Shown here in pieces: positions 9,560 to 18,224 of a stretch of 64,000 nucleotides of DNA. The DNA is from Pantoea sp. RIT-PI-b. Lineage in GTDB: Bacteria > Pseudomonadota > Gammaproteobacteria > Enterobacterales > Enterobacteriaceae. Numbering within the stretch: the stretch's first letter is position 1; every line of letters begins with the position of its first letter. The translations under genes and the position numbers were made by a program. The notes under the pieces are model-generated. The model saw only the letters and a program-made list of their open reading frames with translations, was not told the DNA's origin and ran no database searches. The stretch lies in the NCBI RefSeq assembly GCF_001187905.1, contig NZ_LGIS01000015.1, positions 62,001 through 126,000 of the forward strand, written 5' to 3'.

Positions 9560-10254
9560 GATGCCGAAACCATCAGATAGCCGCGTCCGCGCAGGGTTTT
9601 AAACCACGGGTGACCATCACGACGTTCCGGCAATTTACGACGCAGGTTAGAGATGTGCATATCGATAGCACGGTCAAAAGGTGTCAAGCGTTTACCTAAC
9701 ACTTCCTGACTTAGGTGCTCACGCGAAACCACCTGACCCAGATGCTGTGCCAGCAAATAGAGTAGGGTGAATTCGGTGCCGGTGAGATCCAGCGTTTCGC
9801 TATCGAAGCTGGCTTCCTGACGGCCTGGATTCAGGCGCAAGCAGTCAACTTCTAACGTCGGTGAGCTGTTATCGTGCTGCTGTTGCTGCTCGCTCCAGTT
9901 TGAACGGCGCAAAATGGCACGGATACGCGCCACCAGTTCGCGATCGTTAAACGGTTTAGGCAGATAGTCGTCCGCGCCCAGTTCAAGGCCGAGAACGCGA
10001 TCCAGTTCGCTGCCACGTGCAGTCAGCATAATGACTGGAGTTTGGTGCTGTTGGCGTAGTTCTTTCAAAGTGTCGATACCGTTCTTCTTCGGCATCATCA
10101 CATCAAGCAATAGCAAGTCTACGGTGTTGTCTAACAGGTTGAGAGCCTGCTCACCATCACTTGCCACAATCACCTCAAAACCTTCCATCTCAAGCAGTTC
10201 TTTAAGCAGCGAAGTTAATTCGCGGTCGTCATCAACCAACAGGATTTTATTCAT
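9556..10254 (-). CDS. cpxR: Envelope-stress response regulator CpxR
   Basis: A 232-residue OmpR/PhoB-type regulator. The receiver domain has the acidic pocket VDDD (residues 8-10), the phospho-acceptor D51 in LLLLDVMMP, and conserved T and K further on. The C-terminal winged helix includes LTGTEFTLLYLLAQH and DRAIDMHISNLRRKL. It activates envelope protein folding and degradation genes by binding GTAAA-N5-GTAAA. Such a box lies in the gap to the divergent cpxP. Length equals the E. coli protein. Confidence 0.98.
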   Translation of the reverse strand: MNKILLVDDDRELTSLLKELLEMEGFEVIVASDGEQALNLLDNTVDLLLLDVMMPKKNGIDTLKELRQQHQTPVIMLTARGSELDRVLGLELGADDYLPKPFNDRELVARIRAILRRSNWSEQQQQHDNSSPTLEVDCLRLNPGRQEASFDSETLDLTGTEFTLLYLLAQHLGQVVSREHLSQEVLGKRLTPFDRAIDMHISNLRRKLPERRDGHPWFKTLRGRGYLMVSAS

Positions 10255-10309
10255 TTTTTATTGCCCTCCGCAGGCAAAATACCGTGTTCCTTGACTTGCA
10301 ATCCAACGC

Positions 10310-10324
10310 TTTACGTAGTTTTAC
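10310..10324 (-). promoter_or_regulatory. CpxR box in cpxR-cpxP intergenic region
   Basis: Read on the minus strand the sequence is GTAAAACTACGTAAA, an exact match to the CpxR consensus GTAAA-N5-GTAAA. It lies 80 bp before the cpxP start and about 55 bp before cpxR, so it can serve cpxP activation and cpxRA autoregulation. Confidence 0.9.
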
Positions 10325-10404
10325 ACCCCCTGACGGATGTTTGCAGCCATCGCCGTACACTGGCTCTCGTTGAATCGCAAAACGGAACGAACTGGGAGTT
10401 AACG

Positions 10405-10917
10405 ATGCGCTACTTAACCGCCGTCGTCATTGCCTCAGCGATGGTTCTCAGTCAGGCCAGCGCCGAAGCAGCAGACACGACGACGATTGACGAGATGCAT
10501 CCGAACAGCGGATTGACGACAGGCAGTATGACGCAAAATCCGCAAAGCTACATGTTCGACGGCATTGAGCTGACTGAACAGCAGCGGCAACAGATGCGAG
10601 ACCTGATGCAGCAAGCGCGCCATGAGCGCCCAACAATCAGCGTTCAAGACATAGAAACTATGCATGACCTTGTCATTGCAGACAAATTTAACGAATCGGC
10701 TATTCGACAGCAGGCAGAGAAACAAGCCCGCGCAGCGGTAGAGCAGCAAGTCGAGATGGCTCGGGTTCGTAATCAGATGTACCACCTGCTAACGCCTGTA
10801 CAGCAAGCGACATTGCAGAAGAATTATGAGCGACGACTCGCTGAAGTTCGTCGGCTCTCAGGATTGCAGCCATCATCACCGCTGCAAGCAGTGAGTAGTA
10901 CCAGCAGTAACCAGTAA
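10405..10917 (+). CDS. cpxP: Periplasmic Cpx-pathway inhibitor CpxP
   Basis: A 170-residue periplasmic protein that restrains CpxA in the absence of stress and helps deliver misfolded proteins to DegP. A signal peptide covers residues 1 to about 23 (ending ASAEA). Two LTxxQ-type motifs mark the family: ELTEQQRQQMRDLMQ and LLTPVQQATLQ. E. coli CpxP has 166 residues. The start at 10405 follows a GGGAG ribosome site; upstream in-frame codons fall in the CpxR-controlled promoter. Its 3' end carries the sRNA CpxQ. Confidence 0.95.
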   Translation: MRYLTAVVIASAMVLSQASAEAADTTTIDEMHPNSGLTTGSMTQNPQSYMFDGIELTEQQRQQMRDLMQQARHERPTISVQDIETMHDLVIADKFNESAIRQQAEKQARAAVEQQVEMARVRNQMYHLLTPVQQATLQKNYERRLAEVRRLSGLQPSSPLQAVSSTSSNQ

Positions 10918-10930
10918 CATAGTATCCCTG

Positions 10931-10988
10931 TTTTCCTTGCCATAGACACCATCCCTGTCTTCCCCGCCATGATGGCGGGGTTTTTTTT
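10931..10988 (+). ncRNA. cpxQ: CpxQ sRNA from the cpxP 3' UTR
   Basis: The 58 bases after cpxP begin TTTTCCTTGCCATAGACACC and end in a GC-rich hairpin (CCCCGCC, 5-nt loop, GGCGGGG) with eight T. I recognise this as the E. coli/Salmonella CpxQ sRNA, which RNase E cuts from the cpxP mRNA and which, with Hfq, represses inner-membrane targets during Cpx stress. The 5' seed region looks unchanged from the E. coli sequence as I recall it, while the terminator stem has changed with compensating bases. The hairpin also terminates cpxP. Confidence 0.88.
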
Positions 10989-11119
10989 GTCTGTCATTTC
11001 TCTCTAACATCATTGCCTTAAAATTCAACCACGCAGCACACTTCTGCCGATGATAAACTTTAGCCATCTTAGGATTAAAAGGCCGCACCTTTGCTATGTG
11101 CGACCCGGCGAGGCATAGC

Positions 11120-12022
11120 ATGGATTCTTCCTATGCAAAATTAGTCAATCGGGCGGCGCTGGCGGCAACCACGCTGGCCACATTGCTGTTGATCGTGAAA
11201 ATTTTTGCCTGGTGGCATACCGGTTCGGTCAGTATGTTGGCGGCGCTAGTGGATTCTTTGGTGGATATCGCGGCTTCTCTTACCAACTTGCTGGTGGTGC
11301 GATATTCACTGCAGCCTGCCGATGACGATCACACCTTTGGGCACGGTAAAGCGGAATCACTGGCCGCGCTGGCCCAGAGCATGTTTATTTCAGGCTCGGC
11401 GCTGTTTCTGTTTCTTACCGGCATTCAACATTTGGCGTCACCTGAAACGTTAAATGCGCCGCTGGTAGGTATCGTCGTGACGGTCATTGCGCTGTTTTCC
11501 ACTTTGACATTGGTCGCTTTTCAGCGCTGGGTGGTGCGTCGTACACGCAGCCAGGCGATTCGGGCTGACATGCTGCACTATCAATCTGATGTGGTAATGA
11601 ACGGTGCAATATTGGTCGCACTCGGTTTAAGCAGCTATGGTTTTGTACGGGCTGATGCTTTGTTCGCGCTCGGCATCGGGGTTTATATTCTCTATAACGC
11701 GTTACGAATGGGTTATGACGCAGTACAAGCGCTGTTAGACCGCGTACTGCCCGAGCATGAAACGCAGGAGATTATTAACGTGGTGAGCAACTGGCCGGGC
11801 GTACGCGGTGCACATGCGTTACGCACGCGACAATCGGGGCCCACGCGTTTTATCCAGCTGCATCTGGAGATGGAAGATCAGTTACCTTTAGTGCAGGCGC
11901 ATCAGGTGGCCGATCAAATTGAGCAGGCATTACTAAAGAAGTTTCCCGGCTCAGACGTGATCATCCATCAAGATCCCTGTTCAGTTGTGCCGAGTAACCA
12001 ACACGGCTTTTTTCAAGGTTAG
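11120..12022 (+). CDS. fieF: Cation-efflux pump FieF (ferrous iron/zinc)
   Basis: A 300-residue cation diffusion facilitator in the inner membrane exporting Fe2+ and Zn2+ by proton antiport. The transport site is visible as D45 and D49 in [13 protein letters not shown] and the H-x3-D pair in MLHYQSDVV (near residues 153 and 157). The [10 protein letters not shown] motif follows transmembrane helix 2. The cytoplasmic domain has the metal-binding [10 protein letters not shown] and IHQDP motifs. Start at 11120 gives the E. coli length. Confidence 0.96.
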   Translation: MDSSYAKLVNRAALAATTLATLLLIVKIFAWWHTGSVSMLAALVDSLVDIAASLTNLLVVRYSLQPADDDHTFGHGKAESLAALAQSMFISGSALFLFLTGIQHLASPETLNAPLVGIVVTVIALFSTLTLVAFQRWVVRRTRSQAIRADMLHYQSDVVMNGAILVALGLSSYGFVRADALFALGIGVYILYNALRMGYDAVQALLDRVLPEHETQEIINVVSNWPGVRGAHALRTRQSGPTRFIQLHLEMEDQLPLVQAHQVADQIEQALLKKFPGSDVIIHQDPCSVVPSNQHGFFQG

Positions 12023-12229
12023 CGATTTAAAATCATGCAATTACACAAAGAAAGTGACGTAACGCTAACAACTCTGTAAAAAATTAGCGAAAACTTGTCT
12101 GACCTGAATCAATTCAGCAGCAAGCCTTTGATATACTATCTGCAACTATTAAGCCATGCGATCGCGAGCTGCTCCACGCCAGACACATGGCAGGAATAAT
12201 CCTTAGTTTTGAACAATCCAGAGGTTGTC

Positions 12230-13192
12230 ATGATCAAAAAAATCGGAGTACTGACCAGCGGCGGCGACGCCCCAGGCATGAACGCAGCCATTCGCGGAGT
12301 TGTACGTTCCGCGCTGAGTGAAGGACTGGAAGTTTTTGGTATTTACGACGGCTATCTGGGTTTGTACGAAGATCGCATGATCAACCTCGACCGCTATAGC
12401 GTGTCAGACATGATCAACCGCGGCGGCACCTTCCTCGGCTCCGCGCGCTTCCCAGAATTCCGTAACGATGAAGTGCGCCAGACTGCGATTGATAACATGA
12501 AAAAGCGCGGTATTGATGCGCTGGTGGTTATCGGTGGGGATGGTTCATATATGGGTGCTAAGCGCCTGACCGAAATGGGCTTCCCATGCATCGGCTTGCC
12601 GGGCACCATCGATAACGACGTAGCGGGCACTGATTACACCATCGGCTACTTCACAGCGCTGGAAACGGTGGTTGAAGCCATTGACCGTCTGCGCGACACC
12701 TCATCTTCACACCAGCGTATTTCAATCGTCGAAGTGATGGGCCGTTATTGCGGTGATTTGACGCTGGCGGCAGCGATTGCGGGTGGTTGTGAATTCATCG
12801 TTCTGCCAGAGATTCCTTATACGCGTGAAGAGCTGGTTTCTGAAATCAAAGCCGGCATTGCTAAAGGTAAAAAGCACGCCATTGTGGCGATCACCGAGCA
12901 CATCTGTGATATCGACGATTTAGCGCATTTCATCGAAGCTGAAACCAAACGCGAAACGCGCGCGACCGTGCTCGGCCATATTCAGCGTGGTGGCGCTCCT
13001 TGTGCATATGACCGCATCCTGGCGTCACGCATGGGTTCATACTCTATTGAACTGCTGCTGCAGGGTTATGGCGGCCGCTGCGTCGGTATTCAGAACGAGA
13101 AGATGGTGCATCACGACATCATCGACGCGATTGAAAACATGAAGCGTCCATTTAAACGCGACTGGCTGGATACCGCGAAAAAACTCTACTAA
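12230..13192 (+). CDS. pfkA: ATP-dependent 6-phosphofructokinase I
   Basis: A 320-residue glycolytic enzyme phosphorylating fructose 6-phosphate. Motifs: ATP-binding [15 protein letters not shown] (about residues 9-23), GGDGSYMGA, catalytic [16 protein letters not shown], and substrate-binding [12 protein letters not shown]. Length equals E. coli PfkA. The start is the ATG at 12230 after AGAGGT; the in-frame ATG 21 bp upstream is less well placed. A TATACT hexamer at 12132-12137 is a possible -10 element. An intrinsic terminator follows. Confidence 0.98.
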   Translation: MIKKIGVLTSGGDAPGMNAAIRGVVRSALSEGLEVFGIYDGYLGLYEDRMINLDRYSVSDMINRGGTFLGSARFPEFRNDEVRQTAIDNMKKRGIDALVVIGGDGSYMGAKRLTEMGFPCIGLPGTIDNDVAGTDYTIGYFTALETVVEAIDRLRDTSSSHQRISIVEVMGRYCGDLTLAAAIAGGCEFIVLPEIPYTREELVSEIKAGIAKGKKHAIVAITEHICDIDDLAHFIEAETKRETRATVLGHIQRGGAPCAYDRILASRMGSYSIELLLQGYGGRCVGIQNEKMVHHDIIDAIENMKRPFKRDWLDTAKKLY

Positions 13193-13203
13193 TCATTATC
13201 ATC

Positions 13204-13231
13204 AAGGCGCGACGAGATTCGCGCCTTTTTT
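13204..13231 (+). terminator. Intrinsic terminator after pfkA
   Basis: AAGGCGCGA pairs with TCGCGCCTT over a 6-nt loop, followed by a T run. It ends the pfkA transcript before sbp. Confidence 0.85.
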
Positions 13232-13337
13232 ATGCCTGTTCATATTCCGTACGGTTATAACAGCTTATTTTTAATTCTTTAATCCATGGATAAGTTTGTG
13301 TCAGTCTTGTTCTATAACGACCTCGGGAGAGCAAGCA

Positions 13338-14327
13338 ATGAATAAGTGGAGTATTGGTGTCACCCTGTTACTGGCTTCAACCAGTGTTCTGGCAAAGGAT
13401 ATTCAGCTGTTAAACGTCTCTTACGATCCCACCCGTGAGCTGTACGAGCAGTATAACAAAGCATTTAGCGCTCACTACAAGCAGGAAACCGGCGACAACG
13501 TCGTAATTCGCCAGTCGCACGGCGGATCGGGTAAACAAGCGACTTCCGTGATCAATGGCATTCGTGCTGATGTGGTTACGCTGGCGCTGCAATCCGATGT
13601 AGATGCTATTGCTGATCGTGGTCGTATCAATAAAGATTGGATCAAACGCCTGCCAGACAACTCTGCACCATACACCTCGACCATCGTGTTCCTGGTTCGC
13701 AAAGGCAACCCGAAAGGCATTCATGATTGGCCAGATCTGATCAAACCGGGTGTTTCTGTCATCACACCAAACCCAAAAACGTCGGGCGGCGCACGCTGGA
13801 ACTATTTGGCGGCCTGGGGTTGGGCACTGGATCAGAACCATGGCGATCAGGCCAAAGCACAGGCTTACGTGAAATCGCTGTTTAAGAACGTTGAAGTACA
13901 GGATTCTGGCGCACGCGGCGCAACCAATACCTTCGTTGAGCGTGGCATTGGTGACGTGCTGATTGCGTGGGAAAACGAAGCGTATCTGGCGGTTGATAAG
14001 CTGGGTAAAGACAAGTTTGAAATCGTTACGCCGAGCGAATCGATTCTGGCCGAGCCAACGGTTTCGGTGGTGGATAAAGTGGTTGATGAGCAGGGCACGC
14101 GTAAAGTGGCCGAAGATTACCTCAAGTATCTCTATTCACCGGAAGGCCAGACCATCGCCGCCGAGAATTTCTACCGTCCACGTGATGAAACTGTAGCGAA
14201 GAAGTTTGCTGATAAATTCGCGCCGGTGAAACTGTTCACGATCGACAGCAAGTTTGGTGGCTGGACGCAAGCCCAGAAAACCCACTTTGCTGATGGCGGC
14301 AGCTATGATCAGGTGATGAAACCTTAA
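13338..14327 (+). CDS. sbp: Periplasmic sulfate/thiosulfate-binding protein Sbp
   Basis: A 329-residue periplasmic binding protein of the CysUWA sulfate ABC importer. The signal peptide spans residues 1-19 (ending SVLA). Family motifs include [41 protein letters not shown] and VLIAWENEA. Length equals E. coli Sbp. Start at 13338 is preceded by GGGAGAGC. In E. coli the next gene is cdh; here a 13.6 kb insertion separates them. Confidence 0.97.
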   Translation: MNKWSIGVTLLLASTSVLAKDIQLLNVSYDPTRELYEQYNKAFSAHYKQETGDNVVIRQSHGGSGKQATSVINGIRADVVTLALQSDVDAIADRGRINKDWIKRLPDNSAPYTSTIVFLVRKGNPKGIHDWPDLIKPGVSVITPNPKTSGGARWNYLAAWGWALDQNHGDQAKAQAYVKSLFKNVEVQDSGARGATNTFVERGIGDVLIAWENEAYLAVDKLGKDKFEIVTPSESILAEPTVSVVDKVVDEQGTRKVAEDYLKYLYSPEGQTIAAENFYRPRDETVAKKFADKFAPVKLFTIDSKFGGWTQAQKTHFADGGSYDQVMKP

Positions 14328-14337
14328 GGCATCAAGA

Positions 14338-14363
14338 AACGGCCAGCGCTTATGCTGGCCGTT
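14338..14363. terminator. Hairpin terminator between sbp and the island operon
   Basis: A perfect 10-bp stem (AACGGCCAGC/GCTGGCCGTT) with a 6-nt loop, followed on the plus strand by GGTCTTTTA. It lies 10 bp after the sbp stop and 7 bp from the end of the convergent bicupin gene, so it can serve both. Confidence 0.75.
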
Positions 14364-14369
14364 GGTCTT

Positions 14370-15542
14370 TTATGCTTCCTGCGTGGCCAGTCTTCGGCCA
14401 GCCCGCTGTGCCACCAGCGGTAACAGCGCCAAACGTACCAGATAGCCATCGGGATCGAGTCCCCAGCCCAGCTCTGTTGCGGCATCGACAATCGCTTTAT
14501 CCCACTCCAGCTTTTTCCGTTCGTCACCTGCGGTGGTGATCACCACTTCGCAATCATCATTTTGTGCTTGATAGCGACGCCAGCTGCCTGCTGGCACGGA
14601 AACCACCGAACGTTCTGGCGCGGTAATAGTGACTTCTTCGCCATCACGGTTGAACGTGACGCTAAGCGTGCCCTTAAACACCATCAACACTTGCACCTGT
14701 TCACAGCGGTGTAAGCCCATTTTGCCCTTCTTGGGTAGCGCCAGCCACTCTACGGAGAAGCCATGCGGCGATCTTATCGGCGGAGTGACCTGACGATCCT
14801 GGCTGATGCCGTAGCCGATAACAGGTGCCAAACGCGCGCCGTGACCAGGCAACATCGCATCCAACAATGCGCACTCGCTCCACGCGCGCTGCTCGCCAGT
14901 AACGGCAAATTGCGCCATTTGCTGCGGTGAGAAGTGATCGAGCTTTGCCATCTCTGCATCGGGCAGCGGCGGCATACGTTCAGCGACATCGGGAATTGCC
15001 GCGCCGGTTGAGGTATCGATAAGCATGTTATTGGGGCTGAGATAGAGTCCATATTCCGCCGCAGCCGACATCACATCGGGATGCCAGATAATACCGCCGG
15101 TATTATCACCTCCGAGTACGGTAAATACCCAACCATCGGTATCGGTGGCTGAAACGTTGGTGAACCCGCGGAAAATCCATGTCGGCAGGCTAACAATCGC
15201 CGGTGCTTCAAGCTCCAGTGACTCTTCACCTTTGTTGCCCCAGCGAAAACGCCAGCGGCCTTCATGGATCAGGAACACTTCGGCGGTGAAATGCAGATGC
15301 AGATTGTTGGTAACACCTTTCGGCATGGCTGCGGCGCCAATATTAAAACCGTGTGCTTCGGGAATATTAATAACCTGCTCAGACGACTGTGTGACGCCCG
15401 GCCCGATAAACGAATAATTCTGCTTCAGATGCGATCCCGGCAGTTTGCAGTCGATAAACGCCAAATTGCACGACACCATATCTTCTGGCGCAATCAGACG
15501 CGCACGTGCTGCTTCTTTAGACAACGTTTGCTGTTTCATCAT
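14370..15542 (-). CDS. Bicupin, gentisate-dioxygenase-like; last gene of the left island operon
   Basis: A 390-residue protein with two cupin barrels. The first has a perfect cupin motif 1: G76, then H82-x-H84-x3-E88 and G95. Its motif 2 reads PTWIFRGFTN, so the usual third metal-binding His is Arg125. The second barrel keeps H278 and E281 but has PAGSWRRYQ in motif 2, again Arg in place of His. The architecture resembles gentisate/salicylate dioxygenases and other bicupins, but with altered ligands its activity is uncertain and it may be an isomerase or a non-catalytic binder. Two adjacent ATG codons (15542 and 15539) follow AAGGAGAAG; the second has the better spacing. Seven bp separate it from the aldolase gene. 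Confidence 0.7.
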   Translation of the reverse strand: MMKQQTLSKEAARARLIAPEDMVSCNLAFIDCKLPGSHLKQNYSFIGPGVTQSSEQVINIPEAHGFNIGAAAMPKGVTNNLHLHFTAEVFLIHEGRWRFRWGNKGEESLELEAPAIVSLPTWIFRGFTNVSATDTDGWVFTVLGGDNTGGIIWHPDVMSAAAEYGLYLSPNNMLIDTSTGAAIPDVAERMPPLPDAEMAKLDHFSPQQMAQFAVTGEQRAWSECALLDAMLPGHGARLAPVIGYGISQDRQVTPPIRSPHGFSVEWLALPKKGKMGLHRCEQVQVLMVFKGTLSVTFNRDGEEVTITAPERSVVSVPAGSWRRYQAQNDDCEVVITTAGDERKKLEWDKAIVDAATELGWGLDPDGYLVRLALLPLVAQRAGRRLATQEA

Positions 15543-15549
15543 CTTCTCC

Positions 15550-16332
15550 TTAGTAACCAGAACCGGAACGTACCGGCATCACCTCACCGCGCGCGGTGGC
15601 AACGGCATGGCGTGCTGCATGGGTGAGTTGCATTACATCGTTAGCGGGTGTCACCAGTTGAAAGCCCTGCGCAATACGCTGTGCGGCGGCTTCTCCGCTG
15701 GTACAAAAAATCCCGGCCAACTTATGGCAGGCGCGAGTGCGGCTAAGTACGCGTTCGATAGCATTCAGCATCTCAGGATGTTGCGATTCGGCGCTGGCCT
15801 GGCCGGTAAGCGTCAGAGAGAGATCGTTTGGACCGATAAACACGCCATCCAGCCCGTCAACGTCGAGAATGGCATCCAGATTGGCCAGCCCAGCGCGGGT
15901 TTCGATCATCGCCAGCGTCAAAATTTGCTGGTTGGCGTGCTGTGGATAATCTTTGCCGCCGTATAGCAGCGCACGTGCCGGGCCAAATGAGCGCGAACCT
16001 AGCGGCGCATAGCGACAGGCGTCGACAAACTGCTGCGCCTCGGCGGCATCGTTAATCATCGGGCAGATAATGCCGTAGGCTCCGGCATCCAGCATGCGCA
16101 TGATTTGTGCCGGTTCGTTGTGCGAAACGCGCACCAGCGGCGTAGTGGGCGTAGATGAAAGCGCCTGCAACATAGTGAGCGCGGCGGCAAAATCTATCAG
16201 GCCATGTTGCAGGTCAACGGTTACTGCGTCGTAGCCCTGATGCCCGGCTATCTCAGCGCTGTAGCTGCTGGGAATCGCCAGCCAGCCATTAATGATCGGC
16301 TCATGTCGTTGTTTTAAAGGGTTGATACGCAT
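15550..16332 (-). CDS. HpcH/HpaI-family class II aldolase
   Basis: A 260-residue member of the HpcH/HpaI family, metal-dependent pyruvate aldolases that cleave 2-keto-4-hydroxy acids (often with a 3-deoxy position) to pyruvate and an aldehyde. Visible active-site elements are H43 in VDLQHGLID (general base), R68 in PLVRVSHNEP, and the metal ligands E144 in AMIETRAGLANLD and D170 in FIGPNDLSLTL. All are intact, so the enzyme is probably active. The start overlaps the end of the preceding hydrolase gene by 19 bp, indicating co-transcription. Within the island this is the likely final carbon-carbon cleavage step. The aldehyde product cannot be deduced. Confidence 0.82.
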   Translation of the reverse strand: MRINPLKQRHEPIINGWLAIPSSYSAEIAGHQGYDAVTVDLQHGLIDFAAALTMLQALSSTPTTPLVRVSHNEPAQIMRMLDAGAYGIICPMINDAAEAQQFVDACRYAPLGSRSFGPARALLYGGKDYPQHANQQILTLAMIETRAGLANLDAILDVDGLDGVFIGPNDLSLTLTGQASAESQHPEMLNAIERVLSRTRACHKLAGIFCTSGEAAAQRIAQGFQLVTPANDVMQLTHAARHAVATARGEVMPVRSGSGY

Positions 16333-17030
16333 AATTCGCTCTCCTCAATCCAGGTTTGCAGCGCGCTGGCACAGGCCTGCGGCCGCTCCAGCAGCAGAAA
16401 GTGTCCGCACTGCTCAAGGGTGATGTGTCGGGCCGCGGGTGCGGCCTTGACGAGCAGACGATGATGTTCAGGTGTGCAGATGGCGTCGCTGTCGCCGTTG
16501 AGGATCAACAACGGAGCATGTAGCGACAGTAGTGTGTGCCGCAGGTCGCGACGTTGAATAGCGATTGCCGTTTGCTGGCGAAAGCGCTCAACGCTGGTGC
16601 GTTCAGCCATCTCAACCAGCGTGCGCAGCAGCGCGCGATCCGCCAGTCGCGAAGCATGGACGTAACGCGGCCACAGCCGTTCAACAATTGGCTGCATCCC
16701 GGCTTGCTCGGCATGAGAAAGTAAGGCAATGCGGTTCGCGGCATTTAGCGGCGCATCAGCTAGCGGATTGACTGCCAGCAACGCCAGGCCAGCGATGCGC
16801 GTTGAGGCTTGCGCTTGCATCTCCAGCGCCACTAATGCGCCTAACGAAAACCCCGCCAGTAGAAAGCGTGCAGGTAAATCGGCCAGCAGCTGCGCCGCCA
16901 ACTGTTCAGCACTCTCGGCTCCCCCCATCTCGGGAATGATCACCGGTTGCTGCGGCAGATGGCGACAAAGCGGTTGCCACAGTGCGCCATCACATAATGT
17001 GCCGCCTAATAACACCAAAGGCAGTTGCAT
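16314..17030 (-). CDS. Alpha/beta-fold hydrolase
   Basis: A 238-residue alpha/beta hydrolase. The nucleophile elbow is G-F-S62-L-G in LLAGFSLGALVALEMQ, the acid is probably D182 in LILNGDSDAICTPEHH, and the histidine is H210 in LEQCGHFLLLERP. An oxyanion region, LLGGTLCDGALW, is near the N-terminus. I chose the ATG at 17030 (GGAGGG ribosome site) because the upstream in-frame extension lies inside the MFS gene and has no family similarity. It starts 2 bp after the transporter stop. The substrate may be an ester, thioester or ring-cleavage product; the sequence does not decide. Confidence 0.78.
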   Translation of the reverse strand: MQLPLVLLGGTLCDGALWQPLCRHLPQQPVIIPEMGGAESAEQLAAQLLADLPARFLLAGFSLGALVALEMQAQASTRIAGLALLAVNPLADAPLNAANRIALLSHAEQAGMQPIVERLWPRYVHASRLADRALLRTLVEMAERTSVERFRQQTAIAIQRRDLRHTLLSLHAPLLILNGDSDAICTPEHHRLLVKAAPAARHITLEQCGHFLLLERPQACASALQTWIEESELCVSTL

Positions 17031-17032
17031 GG

Positions 17033-18214
17033 TTAGCCCTCCGCCATAGGACGGGCATGCACCATCTGCATGACATGGCGCACCAGCAGCAGCGACAGCA
17101 GGGAAATAATGCCAATCACCATGAAACCTTGCTGCATCGCAAAGTAGTACTTGATGTAGCCGACCAACACCGGACCAAAGAAAATCCCGGCCGAATAAAT
17201 GCTTTGATACAGGCCAACGCGCGTTGATTGCTGCCAGGCTGGCGTGCGGGTGACAATCAGCGAATTCAGCACAGTAGAGATCATGCCGAAGGCGCATCCG
17301 GCCAGGGCCTGCAAGCCATACAGCAGCCAGATATTGGGCGCATAGGGCATAGCGATCGCCCCCCCCCCTTGCACGACACCGCCGATAATGGCGGTATTAC
17401 GTAAGCCCAACACGCGATAGAAGAAGGGCGCGCACAGCGCAGTGGCCAGCGCATAGAAGAACAGATGAATGCCGCTGAGTGTGGCCAGCGAGGCGGCCGC
17501 CATACCAAAGCCTTCTGCCAGCAACGGCGTTAGCGTATCGCGCGTGGCGAACGGCACCATCATCACCAATGCACACAATCCACCGAGATACCACACCGAG
17601 GGATCGCGTAGCTGAATGCGCACCGCAGAGAGGCGCTGAGCCGTGGGCATGGCTTCCGGGCGTTTTTCACGGATGAAAAATGTCAGCAAAAAGGCCAGTA
17701 GCGCAGCGGTGGAAGCGACCAAAAAGCTCGATTCGGCCCCAAAATGACGGGCGATAAAACCGGCAATTGAGATTCCAATAAACGTGCCTAACGGCGAGGT
17801 AACACTCAGCATGGCTACCGCGGCGGCGGCCTCCAGCGGCGGAAAATAAGCAACAAACATCACGTTGTAAACGACCCACGTCGCGCTGGTCACACCATCG
17901 GCGAGCTTGGCGATAAACAGCGTTTCCGGCGTTGGCCAGAGATACACAACCGGCCAGGCGACGATGGTAAACAGCAGGCCAATCTGGATGATGCGCTTAC
18001 GGCTGCGAAAGCGATCCGACAGGATGCCGGTAGGAAAACGCAACAACATGGAAGCTAATCCGGTGGCGCCGATAATAATTCCCATCACGCGCGCCTCCAC
18101 ATTCAGTGAAGTAATGTAAGGCGCGAGAAACGGATCAAAGGCGTGAATGCTGATAAAAAACAGCAGACTAATAATGAAAAACAGCAGCACATCGCGACGT
18201 AATAACGCTTTCAT
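17033..18214 (-). CDS. MFS transporter, island copy 1
   Basis: A 393-residue major facilitator with about 12 hydrophobic segments and the loop 2-3 motif GILSDRFRSRK. It is a clear paralogue of the second island transporter at 21798-23033: both begin with a short basic stretch, then FFI(S/C)I-x2-FD-x-FLAPY and MGATGLAS-type blocks in the same order. The start at 18214 (GAGG ribosome site, 8-nt spacing) is preferred to an upstream ATG that would overlap the SDR gene. A run of nine C at 17359-17367 (nine G in the coding strand) encodes a glycine triplet and could slip. It probably imports the island's substrate. Confidence 0.8.
   Translation of the reverse strand: MKALLRRDVLLFFIISLLFFISIHAFDPFLAPYITSLNVEARVMGIIIGATGLASMLLRFPTGILSDRFRSRKRIIQIGLLFTIVAWPVVYLWPTPETLFIAKLADGVTSATWVVYNVMFVAYFPPLEAAAAVAMLSVTSPLGTFIGISIAGFIARHFGAESSFLVASTAALLAFLLTFFIREKRPEAMPTAQRLSAVRIQLRDPSVWYLGGLCALVMMVPFATRDTLTPLLAEGFGMAAASLATLSGIHLFFYALATALCAPFFYRVLGLRNTAIIGGVVQGGGAIAMPYAPNIWLLYGLQALAGCAFGMISTVLNSLIVTRTPAWQQSTRVGLYQSIYSAGIFFGPVLVGYIKYYFAMQQGFMVIGIISLLSLLLVRHVMQMVHARPMAEG
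17359..17367. repeat. C9 homopolymer tract inside the MFS gene
   Basis: Nine consecutive C on the plus strand lie in the middle of the transporter coding region (coding-strand G9, reading Gly-Gly-Gly). A one-base slip would frameshift the transporter and, by polarity, might lower expression of the three genes downstream. Confidence 0.9.
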
Positions 18215-18224
18215 AATCCGATCC

